Source of the DNA: an uncultured Bacteroidota bacterium | GTDB lineage: Bacteria > Bacteroidota > Bacteroidia > Bacteroidales > P3 | Assembly: GCA_902775135.1 (NCBI GenBank) | Contig: CACYKY010000014.1 | Span: 1 to 52,711, forward strand | DNA: 52,711 bases | Direction of reading: 5' to 3' | In this document: piece after piece, positions 18,003 through 25,255 of the stretch | Layout: each line of letters opens with the position of its first letter | Numbering within the stretch: the first letter of the stretch is position 1 | Notes under the pieces: model-generated | Told to the model about the DNA's origin: nothing | The model's input: only the letters and a program-made list of their open reading frames with translations | Databases searched by the model: none | Made by a program: the position numbers and the translations under genes

Positions 18003-20035
18003 GCTTCTATTGATTTTGTTTCAGACGGGTCGGACAATTCAGACGCGTCAGAGGGTTCTTTTATTTCTTCCGGTTGTTCCCACGGACGAGGACCGTAAAT
18101 GCGCTCAAGGTCCTCTCGGAAGAGCACTTCCTTTTCATAGAGTTGTGTTGCCAGTTCGTCAAGTTGCTCTCGGTGGCTGACCAACAATTCCTTAGCCTTG
18201 CTGTAAGCCTCCTCTACCATGCGACGTACCTCACGGTCGATGGTTTCGGCGGTCTTCTCACTGAAGGGCTTGGTGAAACCATATTCGTTCTGGCCCGTAG
18301 AGTCGTAGAAACTGATGTTGCCCACCTCCGGACTCATGCCATAGTAGGTCACAAGAGCCTGAGCCATCTTGGTGGCTCGCTCGATGTCGTTCAATGCCCC
18401 TGTACTGATACGTCCGAAGACGATCTCCTCCGATGCACGTCCGGCCATGAGGGAGGTCATCTCATCGAACATCTGCTCGTATGTGGTAATCTGTCGTTCC
18501 TCGGGCAAGTACCAGGCGGCACCAAGGGCTTTGCCTCGCGGCACAATGGTCACTTTCACCAACGGATTGGCCCAGCGCAGCAGCCAACTCACCGAAGCAT
18601 GACCACTTTCATGATAGGCGATAGTACGTTTCTCCTGTTCGGTAAGCACTTTGGTGCGCTTCTCCAAGCCACCGACAATACGGTCGACGGCATCAAGGAA
18701 ATCCTGTTTGTCAATCAGTTTCTTATTCTTGCGGGCGGCACAAAGGGCTGCCTCGTTGCACACATTGGCAATGTCGGCGCCCGAGAAGCCTGGAGTCTGC
18801 TTGGCAAGGAAGTCGCGGTCCACAAAACCTTCCGTCCCTTCTTTGTCATTCAGCTTCAGGTTCCTCATGTGGACGGCAAAGATAGCCTTGCGCTCCTCGA
18901 TGTCGGGCAGCTCGACGTAGATCTGGCGATCGAAGCGGCCGGCACGCATCAAGGCCTTGTCCAGCACATCGGCACGGTTGGTGGCCGCCAGGACAATGAC
19001 ATTGGTGGTGCTTGAGAAACCATCCATCTCGGTGAGCAGCTGGTTGAGCGTATTCTCTCGCTCATCATTGCCTCCGGTGATTCCCCCGCGGCCACGGGCG
19101 CGTCCCACGGCGTCAATCTCGTCGATGAAGACAATGCAGGGCGATTTCTTCTTTGCCTCTTCAAACAGTCCTCGCACTCGCGATGCACCGACACCGACAA
19201 ACATCTCCACAAAATCCGATCCGCTCATCGAGAAGAAAGGCACCCCGGCTTCACCAGCTACAGCCTTAGCCAGCAAGGTTTTACCCGTACCTGGAGGTCC
19301 TACCAGCAGTACGCCCTTGGGTATCTTGCCTCCCAATTCCGTATAGTGTTTCGGATTCTTCAGGAAGTCCACTACCTCCATCACCTCCTCTTTGGCTCCC
19401 GCCAATCCGGCGACATCCTTGAAGGTGACATTGACCTGCTTGGTGGCGTCATACTGCTTGGCTCGCGATCCGCCAAAACCGAACATGCCGCCGAAGCCAC
19501 CGCCCTTATCTCCCCCCATCTGCCGACGGGCGAAAGCGCTGAATCCCCAGAACATCAGTATCATCAACAACAGCGGGCCAAACCACACCAGCAAATCGCG
19601 CCACGCGTTGGTGCGTGTCTCAATCCGGTAGCTGATATGCTCACCGGTCTTTTCTTCTATGATGGACAGTTCTTTGTCAAAATGCTCATAGTTGCCTATA
19701 TTGTAGGTGTACATGCCGGCAGGGCCTTCTTTGCCTGTCAGATTGCGTGTACGCAAGTCTCCGTAGAGGTCGGGGTAGGCCTTGAGTGCGTCGGCCTTGA
19801 TTCTTATCTCGGCCACCTCCTGGTTGATAACCGTGATACTCTCGTAGTCATGACGCTCAAGCACCTGCGACAGCTTGTCCCACTCGACAGGCACCTTCGA
19901 CGACTCACCGCCACCAAACATGCCAAACAATAGTACAAGCATAATGACTATATATATAGTATAAAGCCACTTCGCCCCTTTGGGCTTCTTTCCCTGGGGT
20001 GACATCTGAGGGGGTCTTCCGGTCTGTTTTGCCAT
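17999..20035 (-). CDS. ftsH: ATP-dependent zinc metalloprotease FtsH
   Basis: This membrane-bound AAA+ protease degrades misfolded membrane proteins and regulators. From the ATG at 20033-20035 it has 678 residues. Helix 1 spans about 24-41, a periplasmic domain follows, and helix 2 spans about 148-168. Walker A is GPPGTGKT (246-253), Walker B FIDEID (303-308), the SRH region includes [12 protein letters not shown], and the zinc site is HESGH (475-479). An upstream in-frame GTG abuts rsfS but lacks similarity, whereas the ATG has an A/G-rich stretch before it. The last about 20 residues are an acidic Ser/Asp/Glu tail encoded by a 9-bp tandem repeat. Confidence 0.97.
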   Translation of the reverse strand: MAKQTGRPPQMSPQGKKPKGAKWLYTIYIVIMLVLLFGMFGGGESSKVPVEWDKLSQVLERHDYESITVINQEVAEIRIKADALKAYPDLYGDLRTRNLTGKEGPAGMYTYNIGNYEHFDKELSIIEEKTGEHISYRIETRTNAWRDLLVWFGPLLLMILMFWGFSAFARRQMGGDKGGGFGGMFGFGGSRAKQYDATKQVNVTFKDVAGLAGAKEEVMEVVDFLKNPKHYTELGGKIPKGVLLVGPPGTGKTLLAKAVAGEAGVPFFSMSGSDFVEMFVGVGASRVRGLFEEAKKKSPCIVFIDEIDAVGRARGRGGITGGNDERENTLNQLLTEMDGFSSTTNVIVLAATNRADVLDKALMRAGRFDRQIYVELPDIEERKAIFAVHMRNLKLNDKEGTEGFVDRDFLAKQTPGFSGADIANVCNEAALCAARKNKKLIDKQDFLDAVDRIVGGLEKRTKVLTEQEKRTIAYHESGHASVSWLLRWANPLVKVTIVPRGKALGAAWYLPEERQITTYEQMFDEMTSLMAGRASEEIVFGRISTGALNDIERATKMAQALVTYYGMSPEVGNISFYDSTGQNEYGFTKPFSEKTAETIDREVRRMVEEAYSKAKELLVSHREQLDELATQLYEKEVLFREDLERIYGPRPWEQPEEIKEPSDASELSDPSETKSIEA
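18017..18052 (-). repeat. 9-bp tandem repeat at the ftsH 3' end (unit TCTGACGCG-like)
   Basis: Four degenerate units read on the minus strand (TCTGACGCG, TCTGAATTG, TCCGACCCG, TCTGAAACA). They encode the repeating S-D/E pattern just before the stop codon. Confidence 0.8.
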
Positions 20036-20056
20036 ATTCTCTTTTCTCAAAAACAC

Positions 20057-20422
20057 TTAATTCTTAATCGCCACCTCTTCGCCATCGCTCCATAGTTCGT
20101 CCAGACGGTAGAAGGCACGCTTATCCTTCTGGAAGATGTGCACCACAACATCGAAGTAGTCCATCAGTATCCACTCGGCGTTGTTGTAGCCTTCAATCTT
20201 GTGGGGATTGAGGCCTGTGGCCTTCTTCACCGTCTCGAACACGGCGTCGCTCAGTGCACTGACGTGCGACGGCACATTACCCGATGCAATGACAAAATAT
20301 TCTGCCGGAGCACCATGCACCTTTCTCAAGTCCAGTATGCGCACCTCTTCGCCTTTCTTGGCGTCCAGAGCCTGGGCCGCAAGCCGTGCCAGCACTTCCG
20401 ATTCTTTTTCTCTATTGTTCAT
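20057..20422 (-). CDS. rsfS: ribosomal silencing factor RsfS
   Basis: RsfS binds ribosomal protein uL14 and blocks subunit joining under nutrient limitation. The 121-residue form starts at the ATG complementary to 20420-20422 (MNNREKES). It shows the family core AEYFVIASGNVPSHVSAL, then YNNAEWILMDYFDVVVHIF and FYRLDELW. The longer upstream frame is produced by a short tandem repeat and is not conserved. The gene lies between tsaE and ftsH on one strand. Confidence 0.95.
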   Translation of the reverse strand: MNNREKESEVLARLAAQALDAKKGEEVRILDLRKVHGAPAEYFVIASGNVPSHVSALSDAVFETVKKATGLNPHKIEGYNNAEWILMDYFDVVVHIFQKDKRAFYRLDELWSDGEEVAIKN

Positions 20423-20441
20423 ATAGTTTTTATAAATTGTT

Positions 20442-20473
20442 GCATTCAAGCATTCACACATTCAGTCATTCGA
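20442..20473 (-). repeat. 8-bp tandem repeat spanning the tsaE stop codon
   Basis: Four degenerate units (on the plus strand GCATTCAA, GCATTCAC, ACATTCAG, TCATTCGA) fill the tsaE-rsfS gap. The tsaE stop codon (complement of 20466-20468) and its last Glu codon lie within the fourth unit. Confidence 0.75.
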
Positions 20474-20891
20474 CCACCCTCTCCGCCACCAGCGTACGCA
20501 CACCATTGTTCTCGGCAATATCCACCCTCACATAACTCTCAGGGAGCAGTTCCTCCACCTTCTCGGTCCACTCGGTGAAGCAGTAGTACCCGCTATAAAA
20601 GTATTCTTCATAGCCCAAGTCATAGGCTTCTCCGAGTGTCTTCAACCGGTAGAAATCAAAATGATACACCGGTTCGTTTTCCGGCTGGCGACAATATTCG
20701 TTCACGATGGCGAACGTGGGGCTGCACACCACGTCCTTCACACCCAGTTCGGCACATATCTCCTTAATCAGCGTTGTTTTCCCAACACCCATGGAGCCGA
20801 AAAAGGCGAAGAAACGGTCGTCCGGAAAAGTTTCCAGCAACTTCCGTGCCACTTCGGGCAGTTGTCCTATATTGTTAAATTCCGTTTTCAA
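20466..20891 (-). CDS. tsaE: tRNA threonylcarbamoyladenosine biosynthesis ATPase TsaE
   Basis: TsaE is the ATPase of the TsaB-TsaD-TsaE complex making t6A37 in ANN-decoding tRNAs. It has 141 residues, typical length. The P-loop is GSMGVGKTT (32-40). The conserved SPTFAIVNEY, YHFDFYRL and FTEWTEK blocks follow. It lies between DUF4293 and rsfS. The stop codon is embedded in a short tandem repeat, so the exact C-terminus may vary between strains. Confidence 0.96.
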   Translation of the reverse strand: MKTEFNNIGQLPEVARKLLETFPDDRFFAFFGSMGVGKTTLIKEICAELGVKDVVCSPTFAIVNEYCRQPENEPVYHFDFYRLKTLGEAYDLGYEEYFYSGYYCFTEWTEKVEELLPESYVRVDIAENNGVRTLVAERVVE

Positions 20892-20910
20892 TTCTCAACT
20901 CCTATCTCTC

Positions 20911-21450
20911 TTACCTCAGTCTGTCGGCCGCCTTCACCAAGGCCTCGTCCTTCCTGATGGCGCGCTGGGCCAGGAAAAGGAACACCATCGATGCCAGCGG
21001 GGCATAGGCACCGACGTACCATGTCACCTCGGGCTTCACACCACCCATGCCTGCCGAAAGCAGGTCGGCATAGTGGTCCACCGCCCAGAAGAACAGCAGG
21101 AAGGCATACACCACACTGAGGATAAATCCAAAGGCCGTCAGGCGCACCTGCAATGTACGGCGCTTGAAGAGGAAGATGGCAACTACGGCAATCACCATGC
21201 ACACCAGCACTATGGTCACCAGCGGCCATGTCTCCATGCCCGTCAGGCGCTGGCCGTAGTGCACCACAGGCTGGTCCATCTGCGACATCATGTCGGCACC
21301 GCCGCGTGCAAAGAGGTCCAGCTGGGCCTCGACTCGCTGACCTTCGGTCGGCATATTGTCAAACTGATAGTTGGCCACAGGCACCAGCAGGCACAGACCC
21401 ATGCAGCACGCTGCCAACAGCAGCCATAAAGATTGAATTCTCTGTATCAT
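20911..21450 (-). CDS. DUF4293 family membrane protein
   Basis: The 179-residue protein has four predicted membrane helices (about 6-26, 77-94, 103-124 and 144-164) and the family start MIQRIQSLWLLL. A longer loop lies between helices 1 and 2. It is a Bacteroidota-specific family of unknown function. It sits 19 bp upstream of tsaE. Confidence 0.88.
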   Translation of the reverse strand: MIQRIQSLWLLLAACCMGLCLLVPVANYQFDNMPTEGQRVEAQLDLFARGGADMMSQMDQPVVHYGQRLTGMETWPLVTIVLVCMVIAVVAIFLFKRRTLQVRLTAFGFILSVVYAFLLFFWAVDHYADLLSAGMGGVKPEVTWYVGAYAPLASMVFLFLAQRAIRKDEALVKAADRLR

Positions 21451-21486
21451 ACTTTTTCTCTATTTTCTTAGGTTCTATTAGCACCC

Positions 21487-22614
21487 TTATTCCATTTTCA
21501 ATTCCCCAGCCTTGCGGCCTTTGTCCACCACCACAGCATCCTTCACATACATGAATCCGGGGGTGCCACGCAACATGGTCTTGATGGCGGTGGCATCGGC
21601 AAAGAGATAATCCAGGCCTTCCACATGGTTGTCGTACAACCAGGCCTGTATCTCCTCCGGCAGGGCCGCCGTCAGCAGCACGATCTGCTTGCCGTTCTCC
21701 TCAGCCAACTGCTGAGCCAGCTTCACCTCCTCCAGTCCTTCCTCGTCCATCTTGTCCAGCGAATGGATAGTAATGATAACCAACCCATCCTCGGCCTGGA
21801 TGAGGTCCACGGCGTGGTCCTCCATCATCATGTCCATCATGCTGAAACCATCGGCTTTGATCTCGAACGGTTCATCGCTGGTAGAGGCCACAATCTCCCA
21901 CTTCTCAAAGTCCTTGTACTCCTCCGGCACCTCGCTCCATCCTCCGTTGGGATAGTCCACGTTGACCTCCTCGCCAGTAGCAATATTTTTGAAAGTCATG
22001 TGGTTCATAGCCTCGCGTTCCTCAATCATCTTGTTGCCAATCTTCCAGGGGCGGAAATCAATGACCGGTTCGTGCTTGATGTTGTAGATGCAAAATACCA
22101 GCATTGCGGCGAATGCAGCCACAAGGACGATACAGTCGCGCTCGAAACGGCGCTTGCGGCGCAGATGCCAGGTGAGGAATATCCACACCGTCGGCACATC
22201 CAGAGCCACATTCTTCCAGAAAGTCTCCCAGTTGGTCAGCTTGATGGCATCACCGAAACAACCGCAGTCGGTCACCTTGTTGCTGAGAGCGTCGGCGAAA
22301 GTGGTCACCGTGAAGAAAAGCATCATCAGCACCAACAGCCAGGCTGTCATGCGTCGATAAGCATTGGTGATGAGTAGCACACCCACCACGAACTCGGCGC
22401 AAATCAACGCGCACGAAAGCACGCCCGCCAGCGGCAGCGCCCACTCGAAAGTGAGGCTCCCGATGCTCCAGGCCGTCATATACTCCTGCACCTTGTAGAC
22501 CGTGCCCAGAGGATCGACACCCTTGACGAACGACGAGAACAAGAACACCAAGCCCACCACCCAGCGGGCCACAACATTGAGAGTGTAATTGAGATTTGTA
22601 TCCTTTATTTTCAT
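21487..22614 (-). CDS. DoxX/MauE-like membrane protein with C-terminal thioredoxin-like region
   Basis: The 375-residue protein begins with four to five membrane helices (about 8-190) of the DoxX/MauE type. These include FLFSSFVKGVDP and the motif TDCGCFGD, seen in MauE-like redox membrane proteins. The C-terminal half (about 220-375) is soluble and resembles a thioredoxin-like fold (LVIITIHSLD, QIVLLTAALP, RGTPGFMYVKDAVV) but lacks a CxxC pair. It probably acts in envelope redox or membrane homeostasis; the substrate is unknown. DUF1599 lies 3 bp upstream in the same operon. Confidence 0.85.
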   Translation of the reverse strand: MKIKDTNLNYTLNVVARWVVGLVFLFSSFVKGVDPLGTVYKVQEYMTAWSIGSLTFEWALPLAGVLSCALICAEFVVGVLLITNAYRRMTAWLLVLMMLFFTVTTFADALSNKVTDCGCFGDAIKLTNWETFWKNVALDVPTVWIFLTWHLRRKRRFERDCIVLVAAFAAMLVFCIYNIKHEPVIDFRPWKIGNKMIEEREAMNHMTFKNIATGEEVNVDYPNGGWSEVPEEYKDFEKWEIVASTSDEPFEIKADGFSMMDMMMEDHAVDLIQAEDGLVIITIHSLDKMDEEGLEEVKLAQQLAEENGKQIVLLTAALPEEIQAWLYDNHVEGLDYLFADATAIKTMLRGTPGFMYVKDAVVVDKGRKAGELKME

Positions 22615-22617
22615 ATC

Positions 22618-23196
22618 TTAGTTTTTTTCTTCTTCAGTGAGTCTGACCAGACAGAAAAGCGAGTAGTTGACGATGTCCATGTATCCGCCCTCGACGCCTT
22701 CGCTGACCAACGTACGGCCCTCATTGTCCTCTATCTGTTTGATGCGGAGGAGCTTCATCAGTATCAAGTCAACCATCGACCCGATGCGCATCTGGCGCCA
22801 GGCCTCGCCGTAGTCGTGGTTCTTGGCCATCATCAAGTCCAGAATGCGGGTAATATGCTTGTCGTACAGCTTCATAGCCACTTCCAACGGCAGTTCCATC
22901 GGTGCCTCGCCCTGTTTTCCGCACTCCACTTGACATTTTCCGCCTTCCAGCTCCTGCTGGATCAGAGCCATAACGGCATAGTTCACCATGGCTACAAACT
23001 CGTCCCTCACTCCATCGCCCACATGGTTCTCGCCGCTCTCCTGCACACTACGGATACGGTTGGCTTTGATGAAAATCTGGTCCGTCAGCGACGGCAGGCG
23101 CAGAATGCGCCACGATGTGCCATAGTCGCGCGTCTTCTTCTCAAACAACGTCCGGCACATCGCCACCTCGCGCTCCATCTCCTCGCGGGTACTCAT
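22618..23196 (-). CDS. DUF1599 family protein (nucleotide-modification-associated domain)
   Basis: The cytosolic protein has 192 residues built from two repeats of the same unit: KKTRDYGTSWRILRLPSLTD near residue 25 and KNHDYGEAWRQMRIGSMVD near residue 130. Each repeat ends in a VNYAVMAL/VNYSLFCLV helix. Pfam-type names link this domain to nucleotide modification; no reaction is established. The ATG complementary to 23194-23196 (MSTREEMERE) is preferred over an upstream Met. It is the first gene of the long minus-strand series. Confidence 0.9.
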   Translation of the reverse strand: MSTREEMEREVAMCRTLFEKKTRDYGTSWRILRLPSLTDQIFIKANRIRSVQESGENHVGDGVRDEFVAMVNYAVMALIQQELEGGKCQVECGKQGEAPMELPLEVAMKLYDKHITRILDLMMAKNHDYGEAWRQMRIGSMVDLILMKLLRIKQIEDNEGRTLVSEGVEGGYMDIVNYSLFCLVRLTEEEKN

Positions 23197-23337
23197 TTTC
23201 GTTAGTCCATTTTTACACATAACCTATCATAAACGCGCTTCCAGTTTTTTTATTGTATACAAAAAATAAAAAAATCCTCCATTTCCCACATTGCATTCTA
23301 ATACTGCACATAAGAAGAATTTGAGGACCATTGGAAT

Positions 23338-23368
23338 ATAGGGTAAGAAATATCGACAAAAACCCTAT
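23338..23368 (+). other. inverted repeat upstream of folP
   Basis: Arms ATAGGGT and ACCCTAT (23338-23344/23362-23368) are separated by 17 bases in the 234-bp gap between DUF1599 and folP. The gap is AT-rich and I see no gene and no convincing TAnnTTTG box in it. Confidence 0.25.
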
Positions 23369-23430
23369 TTCTATCCAGGTATGGAACCTTCAGCACAATA
23401 AAAAAAAATCCCGAGCGTTAATAGGGCGAT

Positions 23431-24273
23431 ATGAAACGACTGGACTTTTCGCCTTTCAGCATCATGGTGCGCGGCCAGCTGGTCACCTTCGCACGGCCGG
23501 CGGTAATGGGCATACTGAACATCACGCCCGATTCATTCTACGACGGCGGCCGCTACCGCGACGCCGTCACCATGCTTGCACAGGCCCGCAAACTGCTGGC
23601 CGACGGGGCCGACATCCTCGATGTGGGCGCCGCCTCATCGCGCCCCGGGGCAGAGCTACCGCCACCCGAAGTGGAAGCACAGCGGTTGGACGAGGCCGTC
23701 AGACTGATACGCAGCGAGTTGCCGGAAGCCATCATCTCCGTCGACACCTGCTATAGCATTCCTGCCCGCACCGCCATTGAGGCAGGTGCGGACATCGTCA
23801 ACGACATCAGCGGCGGACAATTCGACGAGCAGATGTTCCAGACCGTTGCCGACATGCAAGTGCCTTATATCCTGATGCATAACCGGGGACTACCAGGGGT
23901 GATGCAGCAAATGACTGGCTACGACGACATCGTCGGCGACCTGACACGCTTTTTTTCCCAACGGCTTGACAACCTCTACCGCTTGGGAGTCAAGGATATA
24001 TGGATCGACCCCGGCTTCGGGTTCGCCAAAACCGTGGAAGAGAACTACGAGCTGCTGCACCGCCTCGACGAACTGACCTCGCTATTTCGCGAACCCCTGC
24101 TCACAGCATTGAGCCGCAAAAGCATGATATACAAGCGACTGGACACCACCCCCGACGAGGCACTGACCGGCACCGTGGCCCTCGATGCCATAGCCCTCGA
24201 GAAGGGCAGCCGACTGCTGCGTGTCCACGACCCCAAACCTGCCGTCGAAACCATCCGCTTGCTTTTCGATTGA
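23431..24273 (+). CDS. folP: dihydropteroate synthase
   Basis: The enzyme condenses p-aminobenzoate with 6-hydroxymethyl-7,8-dihydropterin pyrophosphate in folate synthesis and is the sulfonamide target. It has 280 residues forming a TIM barrel. The two signatures are present: MGILNITPDSFYDGGRY (about 26-42) and DILDVGAASSRPGA (about 61-74). IISVDTC, VNDISGG and the C-terminal LSRKSMI and RVHD motifs are also present. The cdaA start is 25 bp downstream, a pairing conserved in Bacteroidota. Confidence 0.97.
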   Translation: MKRLDFSPFSIMVRGQLVTFARPAVMGILNITPDSFYDGGRYRDAVTMLAQARKLLADGADILDVGAASSRPGAELPPPEVEAQRLDEAVRLIRSELPEAIISVDTCYSIPARTAIEAGADIVNDISGGQFDEQMFQTVADMQVPYILMHNRGLPGVMQQMTGYDDIVGDLTRFFSQRLDNLYRLGVKDIWIDPGFGFAKTVEENYELLHRLDELTSLFREPLLTALSRKSMIYKRLDTTPDEALTGTVALDAIALEKGSRLLRVHDPKPAVETIRLLFD

Positions 24274-24298
24274 AAAAAGAACAATAATAGATTATAAC

Positions 24299-25093
24299 AT
24301 GTTGACAAACGCAATCTTAGGACTTCCACAAATCCAACTCATCGACATCATCGACGTGCTCATCGTGGCTGGACTTGCCTTCTATGTCTACCGCATGGTA
24401 CGCGGCACCAATGCCATGCTGATTTTCTGGGCCTTGGTGATTATCGTGGTGGCTTGGCGCGCCGCCGAAATGCTGGGCATGCGCCTGCTGGGTGCCATAC
24501 TGAGCTCCGTGGCCGGCATCGGCCTCATCGCGCTAGTAGTCATCTTCCAACCCGAAATACGGCGTTTTCTGCTCTTCCTCGGCACCAAGACGCAGTTCGA
24601 CCAATCGTGGATGCAACGCTTCAAATTCTGGAAACACAACATACAGAACAAGCAGACCGTCAACTACGAAGCCTACATCAACGCCTGCATGCACATGTCG
24701 CAGTCAAAGACCGGCGCACTCATCGTCTTCAAGCGCAAGAATGAGGTGGAGGAGATCATCAAAACCGGCGAGCGCATCAACGCCATGGCCTCGTCGGCAC
24801 TCATAGAAGCCCTGTTCTTCAAGAACTCGCCTCTGCACGACGGTGCTGTCATAGCCCACGGCAACGACATCCTGGCCGCACGCTGCATCCTGCCCGTGAC
24901 CTCGCGCCTCGACGTGGACCCCAATCTCGGCCTGCGCCATCGCAGCGCCATCGGCGTCACCGAGCAACTCGATGTCCTCAGCGTCATCGTCAGCGAGGAA
25001 ACCGGAGCCATCTCCTACGCCCTCAACGGAGAAATCCACCACAACATCAGCCCTGTGGAACTGCGCCAGGCCCTGGAGCACTACGAATGCTGA
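24299..25093 (+). CDS. cdaA: diadenylate cyclase CdaA
   Basis: CdaA makes the second messenger c-di-AMP from two ATP at the inner membrane. It has 264 residues. Three N-terminal helices (about 12-80) precede the DAC domain (about 100-250), which carries SPLHDGAVI (the DGA motif) and GLRHRSAIG (the RHR motif). The ATG at 24299 is chosen because residues from here match the family; the longer frame overlaps folP. It is probably co-transcribed with folP. Confidence 0.96.
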   Translation: MLTNAILGLPQIQLIDIIDVLIVAGLAFYVYRMVRGTNAMLIFWALVIIVVAWRAAEMLGMRLLGAILSSVAGIGLIALVVIFQPEIRRFLLFLGTKTQFDQSWMQRFKFWKHNIQNKQTVNYEAYINACMHMSQSKTGALIVFKRKNEVEEIIKTGERINAMASSALIEALFFKNSPLHDGAVIAHGNDILAARCILPVTSRLDVDPNLGLRHRSAIGVTEQLDVLSVIVSEETGAISYALNGEIHHNISPVELRQALEHYEC

Positions 25094-25124
25094 TGGCTAT
25101 AGTAGAAAGAATTATAAAATAAAT

Positions 25125-25155
25125 TTTACCAATTATAAAAACTTTATTATCTTTG
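25125..25155 (+). promoter_or_regulatory. promoter of the M16 protease gene
   Basis: TATCTTTG at 25148-25155 is an exact -7 box. TTTA at 25125-25128 lies 19 bp upstream and matches three of four -33 bases. The predicted leader is about 95 nt and AT-rich. Confidence 0.75.
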
Positions 25156-25255
25156 CACTTTGAACCTTTGTGCAAAAGCTAGGCTAATTATATATAAAAC
25201 AGCCCTTAACGGAAAACAAAAATAAAATAATAAAACTAACAAAAAACAACAAAAA

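Noticed and set aside
20423..20461. N-terminal extension of RsfS starting MCECLNATIY
   Set aside because: The sequence comes from the 8-bp repeat and poorly conserved leader. The ATG at 20422 matches the family.
24221..24298. Upstream start for CdaA overlapping folP
   Set aside because: The extra 26 residues are polar and precede the first membrane helix; the family starts at the ATG at 24299.
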